Positions 8,422 through 16,835 of a stretch of 64,000 nucleotides of DNA are shown piece after piece. A program made the position numbers and the translations under genes. The stretch is taken from the NCBI GenBank assembly GCA_021496925.1, contig CP053915.1:124001-188000 (forward strand), written 5' to 3'. The notes under the pieces are model-generated. The model made no database searches, was not told the DNA's origin, and worked only from the letters and a program-made list of their open reading frames with translations. Numbering within the stretch: position 1 is the first letter of the stretch; the number at the start of each line of letters is the position of its first letter. The stretch comes from Acidovorax sp. YS12. Its GTDB lineage: Bacteria; Pseudomonadota; Gammaproteobacteria; Burkholderiales; Burkholderiaceae_C.

Positions 8422-8524
8422 TACGGATTTGCTTTCAACCGTCTAACGTCGTTGGCTCGCCTTGCCGTGCTACAGCACTGTCTGCGGCTTCCCGCCTAGT
8501 TATACGGTTGAATGCAAACCCGTA
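8422..8524. repeat. Long palindrome A with locus-specific arms, at the efp stop
   Basis: The arms at 8422-8447 and 8499-8524 match in 23 of 26 positions as inverted repeats; the right arm ends at the base before the efp stop codon. The 51-nt centre carries its own small hairpin (GTGCT-AC-AGCAC) within TTGCCGTGC...AGCACTGTCTGCG. The centre is shared with the palindrome at 25109-25217, but the arms are not. It probably forms a strong cruciform or RNA hairpin. Confidence 0.75.
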
Positions 8525-9079
8525 TCAGACGCGCTTGCGGTATTCGCCGGTGCGCGTGTCGATTTCGATCTTGTCGCCCTGGTCCACGAACAGGGGCACG
8601 GCCACCTCGAAGCCGGTGGCGATCTTCGCCGGCTTGAGCACCTTGCCGGAGGTGTCGCCCTTCACGGCGGGCTCGGTCCAGGTGATCTCGCGCTCCACGC
8701 TGGTGGGCAGTTCCACCGAGATGGCCTTGCCGTCGTAGAACACCACTTCGGCGGCCATGCCATCTTCGAGGTAGCTGATGGCGTCGCCCATGTTGGCGGC
8801 TTCGACTTCGTACTGGTTGTAGTCGGTGTCCATCCACACGTACATCGGGTCGGCGAAGTAGGAGTAGGTGCACTCCTTCTTGTCCAGGATCACGTTGTCG
8901 ATCTTGTCGTCGGCCTTGAAGACGACTTCAGTGCCCATGTTGGACAGCAGCGCCTTGAGCTTCATGCGCACGGTGGCGGCGCCGCGGCCGCCGCGGGCGT
9001 ATTCGGTCTTCAGGACGATCATCGGGTCCTTGCCCTGCATGATGACGTTGCCGGCGCGGATTTCTTGAGCGATTTTCAT
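8525..9079 (-). CDS. efp: Elongation factor P
   Basis: A 184-residue protein with the three beta-barrel domains of EF-P, which relieves ribosomes stalled at polyproline stretches. Domain I carries the tip loop YARGGRGAATV with arginine at position 32. This is the residue rhamnosylated by EarP in the arginine-type EF-Ps of Pseudomonas, Neisseria and Burkholderiales, instead of the lysine used by EpmA-modified forms. The earP gene lies directly upstream on the same strand (145-bp gap), which supports this. The start at 9079 gives the canonical MKIAQEIRAGN N-terminus. Confidence 0.97.
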   Translation of the reverse strand: MKIAQEIRAGNVIMQGKDPMIVLKTEYARGGRGAATVRMKLKALLSNMGTEVVFKADDKIDNVILDKKECTYSYFADPMYVWMDTDYNQYEVEAANMGDAISYLEDGMAAEVVFYDGKAISVELPTSVEREITWTEPAVKGDTSGKVLKPAKIATGFEVAVPLFVDQGDKIEIDTRTGEYRKRV

Positions 9080-9223
9080 AGCGTAGTGCTTGGGTTGGAG
9101 CCGCTGCCTGCAAGCCGGGGCGGGTGGGGCGGATGCCCTGGAGCGGCCGGTGCGGACGGTTCGCGGCGGAAGGCGGCCATGGCGAAGATGCGTACCACCT
9201 TCCATAGCGCAAAACCACGGATT

Positions 9224-10327
9224 TTAGCTTTTTTCCGCTACAAACCCCAGTAGCTGGGTCAATAAATCCGGCTGTGCCAGCAGCCTGTGCCGTGCCGCGC
9301 GCGCGCAGCCGCGCCATTCCGCCAAGGTGCTGCTGTCCAGCGGCGGCAGGGCAGCAGCGGGCTCTAGTCCGTTCCATTGAGCGTGCCAGCGGCGCAGCGT
9401 GGGCGGGGCCTGCAGCCAGTCGAGAAAGGCGTGCAGCTTGGCGTGGTGTGCGTCGTCGTGCTGCGGGTAGATCTGCCACACGAAGGGCTGGCCGGCCCAG
9501 AGCGCGCGCACCAGCGAGTCTTCGCCACGCACGAAGTTCAGGTCGCAGGCCCAGAGCATCTCATCGAAGTGGGGCTGGGCGCACGGTGCGAGGTATGAAA
9601 ATGTGAGCTGCATGCGCTTGCCTGGCAAGGGTTTGAGGCCGTTTTGGCTCTCAATCGCCTGCACCGCGGCGGTGGCGCGGCTCGGGGTGACCAGCAGGTG
9701 GGAGGGGGCGTGCTCCAGCACCGCCAGCAAGGCGGGCAGGGCGGGTGGCTCGTAGCAGAACAGCGACACGGCGAGTTCCCCCGGCGCGATGCCCTGGCGC
9801 GTGCGCCAGCGTGCGCGGTCGAACGCTGCCTGGCGCGCGGGCAGGCCGGGTTCGCGCAACAGTCCGCCGGTGGCGGCGGTGAAGCCCGGGTAGAAGAACC
9901 AGCGCGTCAGTCCCGCGCCTGGACCGTCCATGAGGGGGGAGGGCAGGCGGTGGCAGCGCTCCACGTAGCTCTCGGCGCTCAGGTATTCGAGGTTGATCCA
10001 CAAGGGTTTTCGGGCTCTAGCCCTTGCTGCGCAAGCGGTGGCAGCTATGAATCCGGGAGCAATCTCGCAGCCGAAGGCTTCCACCACGACATCGCCCGGG
10101 CCGTCGGCGGGCGCGGCCTGGGGCCAGGCGCGCACCTGCACGCCGGGCGCGCCGCCGGGCGCCATCCAGGCCAGGGCGCTGGCGTCGTCGGTCCACAGGC
10201 GCACGGTGTGGCCGCGCGTCCCCAGGTCGGCTGCGAGGCGCCAGCACACGCCGATGTCGCCGAAGTTGTCGATGACCTGGCAGAAGATGTCCCAGCGCAG
10301 CGGCGCGGTGGTGGAGTCGGCGTTCAT
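9224..10327 (-). CDS. earP: EF-P arginine rhamnosyltransferase EarP
   Basis: A 367-residue GT-B glycosyltransferase (former DUF2331) that transfers rhamnose from dTDP-rhamnose to Arg32 of EF-P. The N-terminus WDIFCQVIDNFGDIGVCWRLA is the family signature with the catalytic DNFGD motif, and the C-terminal half has FVRGEDSLVRALWAGQPFVWQIYPQ. I start at the ATG at 10327, eight codons inside the longest frame; no clear Shine-Dalgarno is seen for either. Two dispersed palindromes lie inside the gene and are translated, giving residues GFIAATACAARARARKP and AIESQNGLKPLPGKRMQ. uvrC is divergent across 47 bp. Confidence 0.93.
   Translation of the reverse strand: MNADSTTAPLRWDIFCQVIDNFGDIGVCWRLAADLGTRGHTVRLWTDDASALAWMAPGGAPGVQVRAWPQAAPADGPGDVVVEAFGCEIAPGFIAATACAARARARKPLWINLEYLSAESYVERCHRLPSPLMDGPGAGLTRWFFYPGFTAATGGLLREPGLPARQAAFDRARWRTRQGIAPGELAVSLFCYEPPALPALLAVLEHAPSHLLVTPSRATAAVQAIESQNGLKPLPGKRMQLTFSYLAPCAQPHFDEMLWACDLNFVRGEDSLVRALWAGQPFVWQIYPQHDDAHHAKLHAFLDWLQAPPTLRRWHAQWNGLEPAAALPPLDSSTLAEWRGCARAARHRLLAQPDLLTQLLGFVAEKS
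9605..9652. repeat. Dispersed palindrome, copy 2 (inside earP)
   Basis: The copy has GAGCTGCATGCGCTTG, CCTGGCAAGGGTTTGAGG and a T-rich end, the same order of blocks as the intergenic copies. It is read in frame as part of EarP and encodes the stretch SQNGLKPLPGKRMQL. Confidence 0.6.
10003..10056. repeat. Dispersed palindrome, copy 3 (inside earP)
   Basis: It contains CGGGCTCTAGCCCTTGCTG and CGCAAGCGGTGGCAGCTAT, nearly identical to the intergenic copy at 37556-37609. It lies within the earP reading frame, before the conserved WINLEYLSAE motif, and encodes an Ala/Arg-rich insert. Confidence 0.8.
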
Positions 10328-10374
10328 GCCCGCGATTGTCGGTGCGGGCATGCCGCCATGCGCACAATACCGCC

Positions 10375-12321
10375 ATGCATGAAGCGCACTCCGAAGAACT
10401 GCTGGCGCAGGTGGCCGCCCTGCCGCCGCTGCCCGGCGTCTACCGCTATTTCGACGCCGCTGGCACGCTGCTCTATGTGGGCAAGGCGCGCAACCTGAAA
10501 AAGCGCGTGGGCAGCTATTTCAGCAAGAACCACGGGGGCACGCGCATCGGCCACATGGTTGGCAAGATCACGCGGCTGGAGACCACCGTGGTGCGCTCCG
10601 AGGCCGAGGCGCTGCTGCTGGAGAACAACCTCATCAAGTCGCAGCACCCCAAATACAACATCCTGTTCCGCGACGACAAGAGCTACCCCTTCCTGAAGAT
10701 CACCGGCGTGGCCGCGCTTGATGGCCAGGGCGCCGCGCCGGGCCAGCGCTTTCCGCGCATGGCGTACTACCGCGGCGCCATCGACAAGCGCCACCGCTAC
10801 TTCGGCCCGTACCCGAACGGCTGGGCGGTGAAGGAAACCATCCAGTTGCTGCAGAAGGTGTTCCGCCTGCGCACCTGCGAGGACACGGTGTTTGCCAACC
10901 GCACGCGGCCCTGCCTGCTGTTCCAGATCAAGCGCTGTACGGCGCCGTGCGTGGGCCTGGTATCGCCCGAGGCCTACGCGGTGGACGTGCAGGGCGCCGA
11001 GGCCCTGCTGCGCGGCCATGCCCAGGAGCTGCTTCAAGGGCTGGAGGCGCGCATGCTCGCACACGCGGAAAAGCTGGAGTTCGAGCAGGCCGCGGAGCTG
11101 CGCAACCAGATGCAGGCGCTGGCGCGCGTGCTGCACCAGCAGGCCATCGAGACAGCCGACGACAAGGACGTGGACATCCTGGCCGTGCGCGTGCAAGGTG
11201 GGCGCGCCTGCGTCAACCTGGCCATGGTGCGTGGCGGGCGGCACCTGGGCGACCGGCCGTACTTCCCGGTGCACGTGGACGACGCGGCGGCGCTGTACGC
11301 GCCCGAGGACGGCGCCGAGGACGCAGCGCCCCCGCCGGTCGAGCAGCAGGTGCTGGCCGCCTTCATCGCGCAGCACTATCTGGGCGTGCCCATGCCGCCG
11401 GTGCTGGTGGTGGGCGAACCCGTGGACAAGGGCCTGCTGGACGCGCTCGCGCAGCAGACCGGCCAGCGCGCGGCGGCGGTGCACCAGCCGCGCGAACAGC
11501 GCCGCGCCTGGCTCGACATGGCGCAGCAGAACGCCGATATCCAGCTTGCGCGCCTGCTGGCCGAGGAAGGCTCGCAGCAGGCGCGCACGCGCGCGCTGGC
11601 CGAGGCGCTGGACCTGCCGGTGGAGAGCCTGGATGCGCTGGTGATCGAATGCTTCGACATCTCGCACACGGCGGGCGAGGCCACGCAGGCGTCGTGCGTG
11701 GTGTTCCACCACCACAAGATGCAAAGCAGCGAATACCGCCGCTTCAAGATCGAGGGCATCACCGGGGGCGACGACTACGCCGCCATGCGCCAGGTGCTGC
11801 AGCGCCGCTACCGCCCCGTGGCCGAGGCGCAGCGCGAGGCCGGCGGTGCCGAGCCACAGGCCGGCAAGGCGCGCCTGCCCGACCTGGTGCTGGTCGATGG
11901 CGGCAAGGGCCAGGTGGCCATGGCGCGCGAGGTGTTCACCGAGCTGGGGCTGGACCTGACGCGCATCGTCGGCGTGGAGAAGGGCGAGGGCCGCAAGGTC
12001 GGCCTGGAGGAACTGGTGTTCGCCGACGGGCGCGAGAAGGTCTACCTGGGGCGCGACTCCGCCGCCTTGATGCTGGTGGCGCAGATCCGCGACGAGGCCC
12101 ACCGCTTCGCCATCACCGGCATGCGCGCGGCGCGCGCCAAGGTGCGCGTGGGTGGCAGCCGGCTGGAGGACATTCCCGGGGTCGGCCCGCGAAAGCGCGC
12201 GCGCCTGCTGCAGCGCTTCGGCGGCGTGCGCGGCGTGCAGGACGCGAGCGTGGAAGACCTGGCCACGGTGGAGGGCATCTCGCTGGCGCTGGCCGACACC
12301 ATTTACCGTGCGCTGCGCTGA
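10375..12321 (+). CDS. uvrC: UvrABC excinuclease subunit C
   Basis: A 648-residue nucleotide-excision-repair endonuclease subunit. An N-terminal GIY-YIG nuclease domain (GVYRYFDAAGTLLYVGKARN, residues about 15-95) makes the 3' incision. A UVR motif near residue 205-240 (EKLEFEQAAELRNQMQAL) binds UvrB. The C-terminal RNase H-like nuclease (LVLVDGGKGQ, FDISHT) makes the 5' incision, and a helix-hairpin-helix pair (LEDIPGVGPRKRARLLQRFG) ends the protein. The ATG at 10375 gives the usual start 14 residues before GVYRY; CACAAT upstream could be a -10 box. pgsA follows 49 bp downstream. Confidence 0.97.
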   Translation: MHEAHSEELLAQVAALPPLPGVYRYFDAAGTLLYVGKARNLKKRVGSYFSKNHGGTRIGHMVGKITRLETTVVRSEAEALLLENNLIKSQHPKYNILFRDDKSYPFLKITGVAALDGQGAAPGQRFPRMAYYRGAIDKRHRYFGPYPNGWAVKETIQLLQKVFRLRTCEDTVFANRTRPCLLFQIKRCTAPCVGLVSPEAYAVDVQGAEALLRGHAQELLQGLEARMLAHAEKLEFEQAAELRNQMQALARVLHQQAIETADDKDVDILAVRVQGGRACVNLAMVRGGRHLGDRPYFPVHVDDAAALYAPEDGAEDAAPPPVEQQVLAAFIAQHYLGVPMPPVLVVGEPVDKGLLDALAQQTGQRAAAVHQPREQRRAWLDMAQQNADIQLARLLAEEGSQQARTRALAEALDLPVESLDALVIECFDISHTAGEATQASCVVFHHHKMQSSEYRRFKIEGITGGDDYAAMRQVLQRRYRPVAEAQREAGGAEPQAGKARLPDLVLVDGGKGQVAMAREVFTELGLDLTRIVGVEKGEGRKVGLEELVFADGREKVYLGRDSAALMLVAQIRDEAHRFAITGMRAARAKVRVGGSRLEDIPGVGPRKRARLLQRFGGVRGVQDASVEDLATVEGISLALADTIYRALR

Positions 12322-12370
12322 CCCGGCTTTGCCTGCGGCCACGGGTTGTGGCGTGCCACAATCGCGCACC

Positions 12371-12934
12371 ATGTTCTTCACCATCCCCACCCTGATGACC
12401 TGGACGCGCATCGTCGCGATTCCGCTGATCGTCGGGGTGTTCTACGCGCCCATCGAGCCGGCCACGCGCAACCTCATCGCCACGCTGATGTTCATGGTGT
12501 TCGCCGCGACCGACTGGCTCGATGGCTTCCTGGCGCGCAAGCTCAACCAGGCCTCCGCGTTCGGCGCATTCCTTGACCCGGTGGCCGACAAGTTCCTGGT
12601 GTGCGCGTCCCTGTTGGTGCTGGTGCACCTGGGGCGCACGGACGTGTTCGTGGCGCTCATCATCATCGGACGTGAGATCGCCATCTCCGCGCTGCGCGAA
12701 TGGATGGCGCAGATCGGCGCGAGCAAGAGCGTGGCCGTGCACATGATCGGCAAGCTCAAGACCACGGCCCAGATGGTGGCCATCCCGTTCCTGCTCTATG
12801 ACGGCCGGGTCCTGGGTATCGATACCGGCCTGTGGGGCATGGTGCTGATCTGGGTGGCGGCCGTGCTCACGGTGTGGTCCATGGTCTACTACCTGCAGAA
12901 GGCGTTGCCGGAGATCAGGGCACGCGTCAAATGA
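12371..12934 (+). CDS. pgsA: CDP-diacylglycerol-glycerol-3-phosphate 3-phosphatidyltransferase
   Basis: A 187-residue inner-membrane enzyme that makes phosphatidylglycerophosphate, the first committed step to phosphatidylglycerol and cardiolipin. It carries the complete CDP-alcohol phosphotransferase motif, DG..AR........G...D...D (DWLDGFLARKLNQASAFGAF then LDPVADK), and about five or six membrane helices. The uvrC-pgsA order is widespread in proteobacteria, and the 49-bp gap suggests one transcript. Confidence 0.96.
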   Translation: MFFTIPTLMTWTRIVAIPLIVGVFYAPIEPATRNLIATLMFMVFAATDWLDGFLARKLNQASAFGAFLDPVADKFLVCASLLVLVHLGRTDVFVALIIIGREIAISALREWMAQIGASKSVAVHMIGKLKTTAQMVAIPFLLYDGRVLGIDTGLWGMVLIWVAAVLTVWSMVYYLQKALPEIRARVK

Positions 12935-13171
12935 CGAGCCGGGGCCGGCTTCTGTTGATAGGCAAGGGCGGGCATGGCGCTGCCATGGAGACAAAAAACC
13001 GCCGCCAATCCATGCCGGTGCGCAAATGCGACTAGAATTCGCCGAGGCGCCGCTGAAGACGGCGCGTCCTGTTTTTTGGAGGATCGGCTGCTCTCTTCTG
13101 CCATAGCCCCTGGCATGCAAGAATCGCGGAGCACGAGACATTCCATCCACGTATTTCCCGAGAGGCCTCTT

Positions 13172-13444
13172 GTGAACAAAACCGAACTGATTGAGCACAT
13201 CGCAACCAATGCCGACATCTCCAAGGCTGCAGCCGCGCGTGCACTGGAGTCGACGATCGAGGCAGTGAAGAAAACCTTGAAGAAGGGTGGCACGGTGTCG
13301 CTCGTTGGTTTTGGCACGTTTGCCGTTGGCAAGCGCGCTGCACGCACCGGCCGCAATCCCCGTACCGGCGCCACGATTAAAATCAAGGCCGCCAAGGTTC
13401 CAAAGTTCCGTCCGGGCAAGGCATTGAAGGATGCCCTGAACTGA
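13172..13444 (+). CDS. hupB: DNA-binding protein HU
   Basis: A 90-residue histone-like protein. It starts with GTG at 13172 (NKTELIEHIA follows), the canonical HU N-terminus; longer in-frame starts would add unrelated sequence. The DNA-binding arm RTGRNPRTGATIKIKAAKVP is intact. The 237-bp upstream region contains TAGAAT at 13033, a possible -10, and a long leader with no gene. tRNA-Val follows after 14 bp, and the terminator after the tRNA may serve both. Confidence 0.95.
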   Translation: MNKTELIEHIATNADISKAAAARALESTIEAVKKTLKKGGTVSLVGFGTFAVGKRAARTGRNPRTGATIKIKAAKVPKFRPGKALKDALN

Positions 13445-13458
13445 CGTCAGTCAAGGTG

Positions 13459-13534
13459 GGGTGCTTAGCTCAGTTGGTAGAGCGGCGCCCTTACAAGGCG
13501 TAGGTCGGCGGTTCGACCCCGTCAGCACCCACCA
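13459..13534 (+). tRNA. tRNA-Val (anticodon TAC)
   Basis: A 76-nt cloverleaf with acceptor stem GGGTGCT / AGCACCC, the D-arm TAGCTCAGTTGGTAGAGC, anticodon TAC in the loop CTTACAA, the T-arm GGTTCGACCCC-type loop and an encoded CCA. It reads valine GUA and wobble codons. Confidence 0.96.
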
Positions 13535-13540
13535 CCGAAC

Positions 13541-13570
13541 AAAGGCGAACGCGAGTTCGCCTTTTCTTTT
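13541..13570 (+). terminator. Rho-independent terminator after tRNA-Val
   Basis: A perfect 10-bp stem AAAGGCGAAC / GTTCGCCTTT with loop GCGA, followed by TCTTTT. It ends the hup/tRNA-Val transcription and lies 25 bp before ppiD. Confidence 0.85.
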
Positions 13571-13594
13571 GCCAGCCCTGAAAGATTGTTGACT

Positions 13595-15502
13595 ATGCTC
13601 GAATCCATCCGCAAGCACTCCAAGTTCGGCATGATCTTGTTGTTCTTGCTGGTCATCCCTTCGTTCGTCCTGGTGGGCATCGATCGCAACTACTTCTCCG
13701 AGTCGAGCCCGGTCGTGGCGCGGGTGGATGGCCATGACATCAAACAGTCGGACTGGGACAACGCGCACCGGATGGAGAGCGATCGCATCCGCGCCCAGTC
13801 GCCCTCGGTGGACCCCAAGCTGCTGGATTCGCCGCAGGCGCGCTATGCCACGCTGGAGCGCATGGTGCGTGATCAGGTGATGACGGCTGCCGTGCAGAAA
13901 ATGCATATCGTTGCCAGCGATGCGCGGCTGGCCAGTGCCCTGAAGGAAATCCCGGCGATCGCGGCACTCAAGCGGCCGGATGGCTCGCTGGATGCCGATG
14001 CCTACCGCGCGTTGGTCGGTGCGCAGGGGATGACCCCCGAGGGCTTCGAGGCCAATATGCGCCGCGATCTTTCTATCTCCCAGGTGCTGGGGGGCGTGTT
14101 GCAATCGTCCTTCAGCACGGAGGGGCAGTTCAAGTTGGCGATGGATGCCCTGTACCAGCGCCGTGAGATTCAGGTTGCGCGCTTTAACGCACAGGATTAC
14201 GCGGGCAAGGTCGTTTCTTCGGATGCCGATCTCCAGGCGTTCTATCAAAGCCGGGCTGCCAACTTCCAGCAGCCCGAAGAAGCAACCGTGGAGTACCTCG
14301 TACTCGACCTGGATGCGGTGCGTGCAGGTATTACGCTGAGCGAAGACGATCTGCGCACCTACTACAAGGAAAACCAGGAGCGCCTTGCTGGCAAGGAAGA
14401 GCGCCGCGCAAGCCACATTCTCGTGAATGCCACCAAGGATGCTTCCGCACAAGTGCGTGAAACGGCCAAGGTGCGCGCCGAGGAACTGCTGGAGCAGGTG
14501 CGGAAAAATCCTGCCGGTTTTGCCGAGATCGCCAAGAAAAACTCCCAGGATTCCGGCTCGGCCCCGGGCGGTGGCGATTTGGGCTTCTTCGCACGCGGCG
14601 CGATGGTGAAGCCTTTTGAAGACGCTGTGTTCTCCATGAAGAAAGGGGACATCAGCGATGTGGTGGAGAGCGACTTCGGGTACCACATCATCCAGCTCGC
14701 GGACGTGAAAACGCCGCAGCCGCCGAGTTTTGAGCAGGTGCGCGCCAAGCTGGAAGCTGAACTCAAGCAGCAGCAGGCCCAAGGCAAATTCGCCGAGGCG
14801 GCTGACGCCTTCTCGAATGGTGTTTACGAACAGGCAGACAGCCTGCAGCCCACGGCCGAGAAGCTCAAGCTGAAGGTCCAGACTGCGCAGCATGTCGCCC
14901 GCACGCCGCTGCCAGGCGTTCAGGGCCCGTTGGCCAATCAGCGTTTCCTGGAGGCGCTCTTTTCCTCGGAGTCCATTGAGAACAAGCGCAATACCGAGGC
15001 GGTCGAAGTGGGGCCGAGCATGATGGTCTCGGGGCGCATCGTCCAATATGCGCCAGCACGTACGTTGCCTTATGACGAGGTGCGGGACCGTGTACGTGCC
15101 ATGTACGTGGCCGAGAAATCCGCCGAACTGGCGCGCGCAGAGGGGCAGGCCAAGCTCGCATCGTGGAAGGGGGATGCGACAGGTGCCACGGGCCTGTCTG
15201 CTGCCGTGACCGTCGGGCGTGACCAGTTGCAAAGCCTGCCGCGTGCCGTGGTAGATGCGGCATTGCACACGGGCATCGACAATCTGCCGGCATGGACCGG
15301 GGTCGATCTTGGCGGGCAGGGCTATGCTGTGGTCAAGGTCAATCGTGTACAGCCGCGTGAAGCCGCCAAGCAGGCGGAGGAAGACGCCGCGCAACGCCAG
15401 CAGTTCCAGCAGTGGCTTGGGACAGCTGAAGGCATTGCGTACTACGAGATGCTCAAGGATCGCTTCAAGGTGCAGATCAAGGCGCCGCGCCCGCAATCCT
15501 GA
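13595..15502 (+). CDS. ppiD: PpiD-like periplasmic chaperone / peptidyl-prolyl isomerase
   Basis: A 635-residue protein anchored by one N-terminal membrane helix (KFGMILLFLLVIPSFVLVGI, residues 9-28). A SurA-type N-terminal chaperone domain follows, then one parvulin domain (RRASHILVNATKDASAQVRE ... GGGDLGFFARGAMVKPFEDA, residues about 270-375), and a C-terminal chaperone-like domain. The organisation matches SecYEG-associated PpiD, which assists newly exported outer-membrane proteins. I use the ATG at 13595; a TTG three codons earlier is possible. Confidence 0.93.
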   Translation: MLESIRKHSKFGMILLFLLVIPSFVLVGIDRNYFSESSPVVARVDGHDIKQSDWDNAHRMESDRIRAQSPSVDPKLLDSPQARYATLERMVRDQVMTAAVQKMHIVASDARLASALKEIPAIAALKRPDGSLDADAYRALVGAQGMTPEGFEANMRRDLSISQVLGGVLQSSFSTEGQFKLAMDALYQRREIQVARFNAQDYAGKVVSSDADLQAFYQSRAANFQQPEEATVEYLVLDLDAVRAGITLSEDDLRTYYKENQERLAGKEERRASHILVNATKDASAQVRETAKVRAEELLEQVRKNPAGFAEIAKKNSQDSGSAPGGGDLGFFARGAMVKPFEDAVFSMKKGDISDVVESDFGYHIIQLADVKTPQPPSFEQVRAKLEAELKQQQAQGKFAEAADAFSNGVYEQADSLQPTAEKLKLKVQTAQHVARTPLPGVQGPLANQRFLEALFSSESIENKRNTEAVEVGPSMMVSGRIVQYAPARTLPYDEVRDRVRAMYVAEKSAELARAEGQAKLASWKGDATGATGLSAAVTVGRDQLQSLPRAVVDAALHTGIDNLPAWTGVDLGGQGYAVVKVNRVQPREAAKQAEEDAAQRQQFQQWLGTAEGIAYYEMLKDRFKVQIKAPRPQS

Positions 15503-15556
15503 ATCCTTCGGAATAGAAAAATGAAGAAAATTGGGTAGGGCGATAGGAATTCACTC

Positions 15557-15562
15557 TATAAT
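15557..15562 (+). promoter_or_regulatory. -10 box of the tRNA-His gene
   Basis: A perfect TATAAT sits 13 bp before the first base of tRNA-His, the spacing expected for initiation just ahead of the tRNA. The -35 region is weak: TTGGGT at 15531 is 20 bp away, longer than ideal. Confidence 0.6.
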
Positions 15563-15574
15563 GCAAGGCTCTAC

Positions 15575-15651
15575 GGTGGCTGTAGCTCAGTTGGTAGAGT
15601 CCAGGATTGTGATTCCTGTCGTCGTGGGTTCGAGTCCCATCAGCCACCCCA
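15575..15651 (+). tRNA. tRNA-His (anticodon GTG)
   Basis: The acceptor stem GTGGCTG / CAGCCAC is preceded by an encoded G(-1) that pairs with C73, the identity element of tRNA-His. The anticodon loop is TTGTGAT with GTG, the T-loop is GGTTCGAGTCC and CCA is encoded. The gene is at the left flank of the 16-23 kb accessory block. Confidence 0.95.
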
Positions 15652-15664
15652 AAAAATGCTAGTA

Positions 15665-15695
15665 AAAACAAGGACCTTCGGGTCCTTGTTTTGTT
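15665..15695 (+). terminator. Rho-independent terminator after tRNA-His
   Basis: A 12-bp perfect stem AAAACAAGGACC / GGTCCTTGTTTT closes on a TTCG tetraloop and is followed by GTTT. It terminates tRNA-His transcription. Confidence 0.9.
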
Positions 15696-15982
15696 TCAGG
15701 GGCACGGCAGGGGCGAAAGACCTATTGGTTGTCTTTCCGCGCGAACAGCCATCTTCGCCTCGCCGGCCAACCTTCTGTTTGCGATCTTGGTCGCCGCGTT
15801 GGAGCACGCTTGTCCCCGCGTGGATCGCCGAGGCAAAGCGAACTTCAGGCGACTTGCCGCTGATGCCCCGCATTCATTCTGAACGAGGGGAAGGCCTCCT
15901 CTCATGACCGTCGAAAACTTCCGGCCATTCAGCGCACCCCACCCGAGCGTCTGCCGCGGGTGCTCGCCGAAGCTGAGGGGGA
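15696..15982. other. Gene-free gap between tRNA-His and the transposase stub
   Basis: About 290 bp without a convincing gene. Short frames exist on both strands but none has a recognisable domain or ribosome site. Its position between a tRNA and an insertion-sequence end suggests decayed mobile DNA, but I cannot identify a parent element. Confidence 0.4.
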
Positions 15983-16200
15983 GGGTGTGCAGAATTTTGT
16001 GTAAACGGACAATCCACCGCCGGCGCAAGTCGGCGTGTCCGTAAGCACTATGAGCACCAAGAAACACGACGTACCTGAAGAACTGCTGTCTGGTCTGTTG
16101 GCCAATTACAAGAAACCTGAAGACCTGATTGGGGAGAACGGGCTGCTCAAGCAACTGACCAAGTTGCTGACCGATGCTGTGGCCGATGAAGTCAAGGCTT
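15983..16200 (+). mobile_element. Left end of an IS256-family insertion sequence (truncated)
   Basis: The terminus-like sequence GGGTGTGCAGAATTTTGTG followed by TAAACGG at about 15983-16006 resembles IS256-family inverted repeats. About 45 bp later the first 45-50 codons of an IS256-type transposase begin (STKKHDVPEELLSGLL, GENGLLKQLTKLL). No right end or catalytic DDE domain follows; the sequence changes to relaxase at about 16200. The element is a remnant. Confidence 0.65.
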
Positions 16201-16835
16201 GGCATGTGCGCCGGCTCGAAGCGCTGCGCAGCCCCGGTATCATAGAGCGCGTCGCCGAAGGCGTCTGGAAGATTCCCAGCGACCTGCAGGCGCAAGCACA
16301 GCGGCACGACGCTGGCAAGGCCCAGGGCCAAACCATCGAACTGCGCTCCCACCTGCCCATCGACCAGCAGGTACGCGCCCTCGGCGCCACCTGGCTGGAC
16401 CACCAACTGCTGGACGAAGGCAAGGCCCTGGCGCCCCAGGGCTTCGGCGCCCAGGCACGCGGGGCCATGGACCGCCGCGCCGACTTCCTCGCCGGGCAGG
16501 GCTTGGCCGAGCGCCGAGGCCAGCGCATCGTCCTGGCCCGCAGCCTGCTCGCAACCCTGCGCGACCGCGAACTGGCAAGCGCGGGCAAGCAACTGCAAGC
16601 CCAGACCGGCCGCAGCTTCCGCCCGCTCAAGGACGGCCAGCAGGCCAGCGGCGTCTACCGCCAGTCCATCCAACTCGCCAGCGGCCGCTTCGCCATGCTC
16701 GACGACGGCCTGGGCTTCACGCTGGTGCCCTGGCGGCCGGTGATCGAGCAGCGCCTGGGCCAGCAAATCAGCGCCGTGGTGCGCGGCTCCTCGGTGACTT
16801 GGCAACTCGGCCGGCAGCGCGGCATGGGTGTCTGA
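16050..16835 (+). pseudogene. Chimeric ORF: IS256 transposase N-terminus fused to relaxase DUF3363 C-terminus
   Basis: A single open frame of 261 codons. Residues 1 to about 48 are the start of an IS256-family transposase. From about residue 50 (HVRRLEALRSPGIIERVAEG) to the end it is the C-terminal part of a DUF3363 protein, the VirD2-like relaxase of conjugative elements, with ELRSHLPIDQQVRALGATWL and FAMLDDGLGFTLVPWRPVIE. The relaxase nickase domain (N-terminal histidines and tyrosine) is missing, so it cannot mobilise DNA. The in-frame junction is probably accidental and reflects insertion and deletion. It is called a pseudogene because neither parent protein is intact. Confidence 0.75.
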
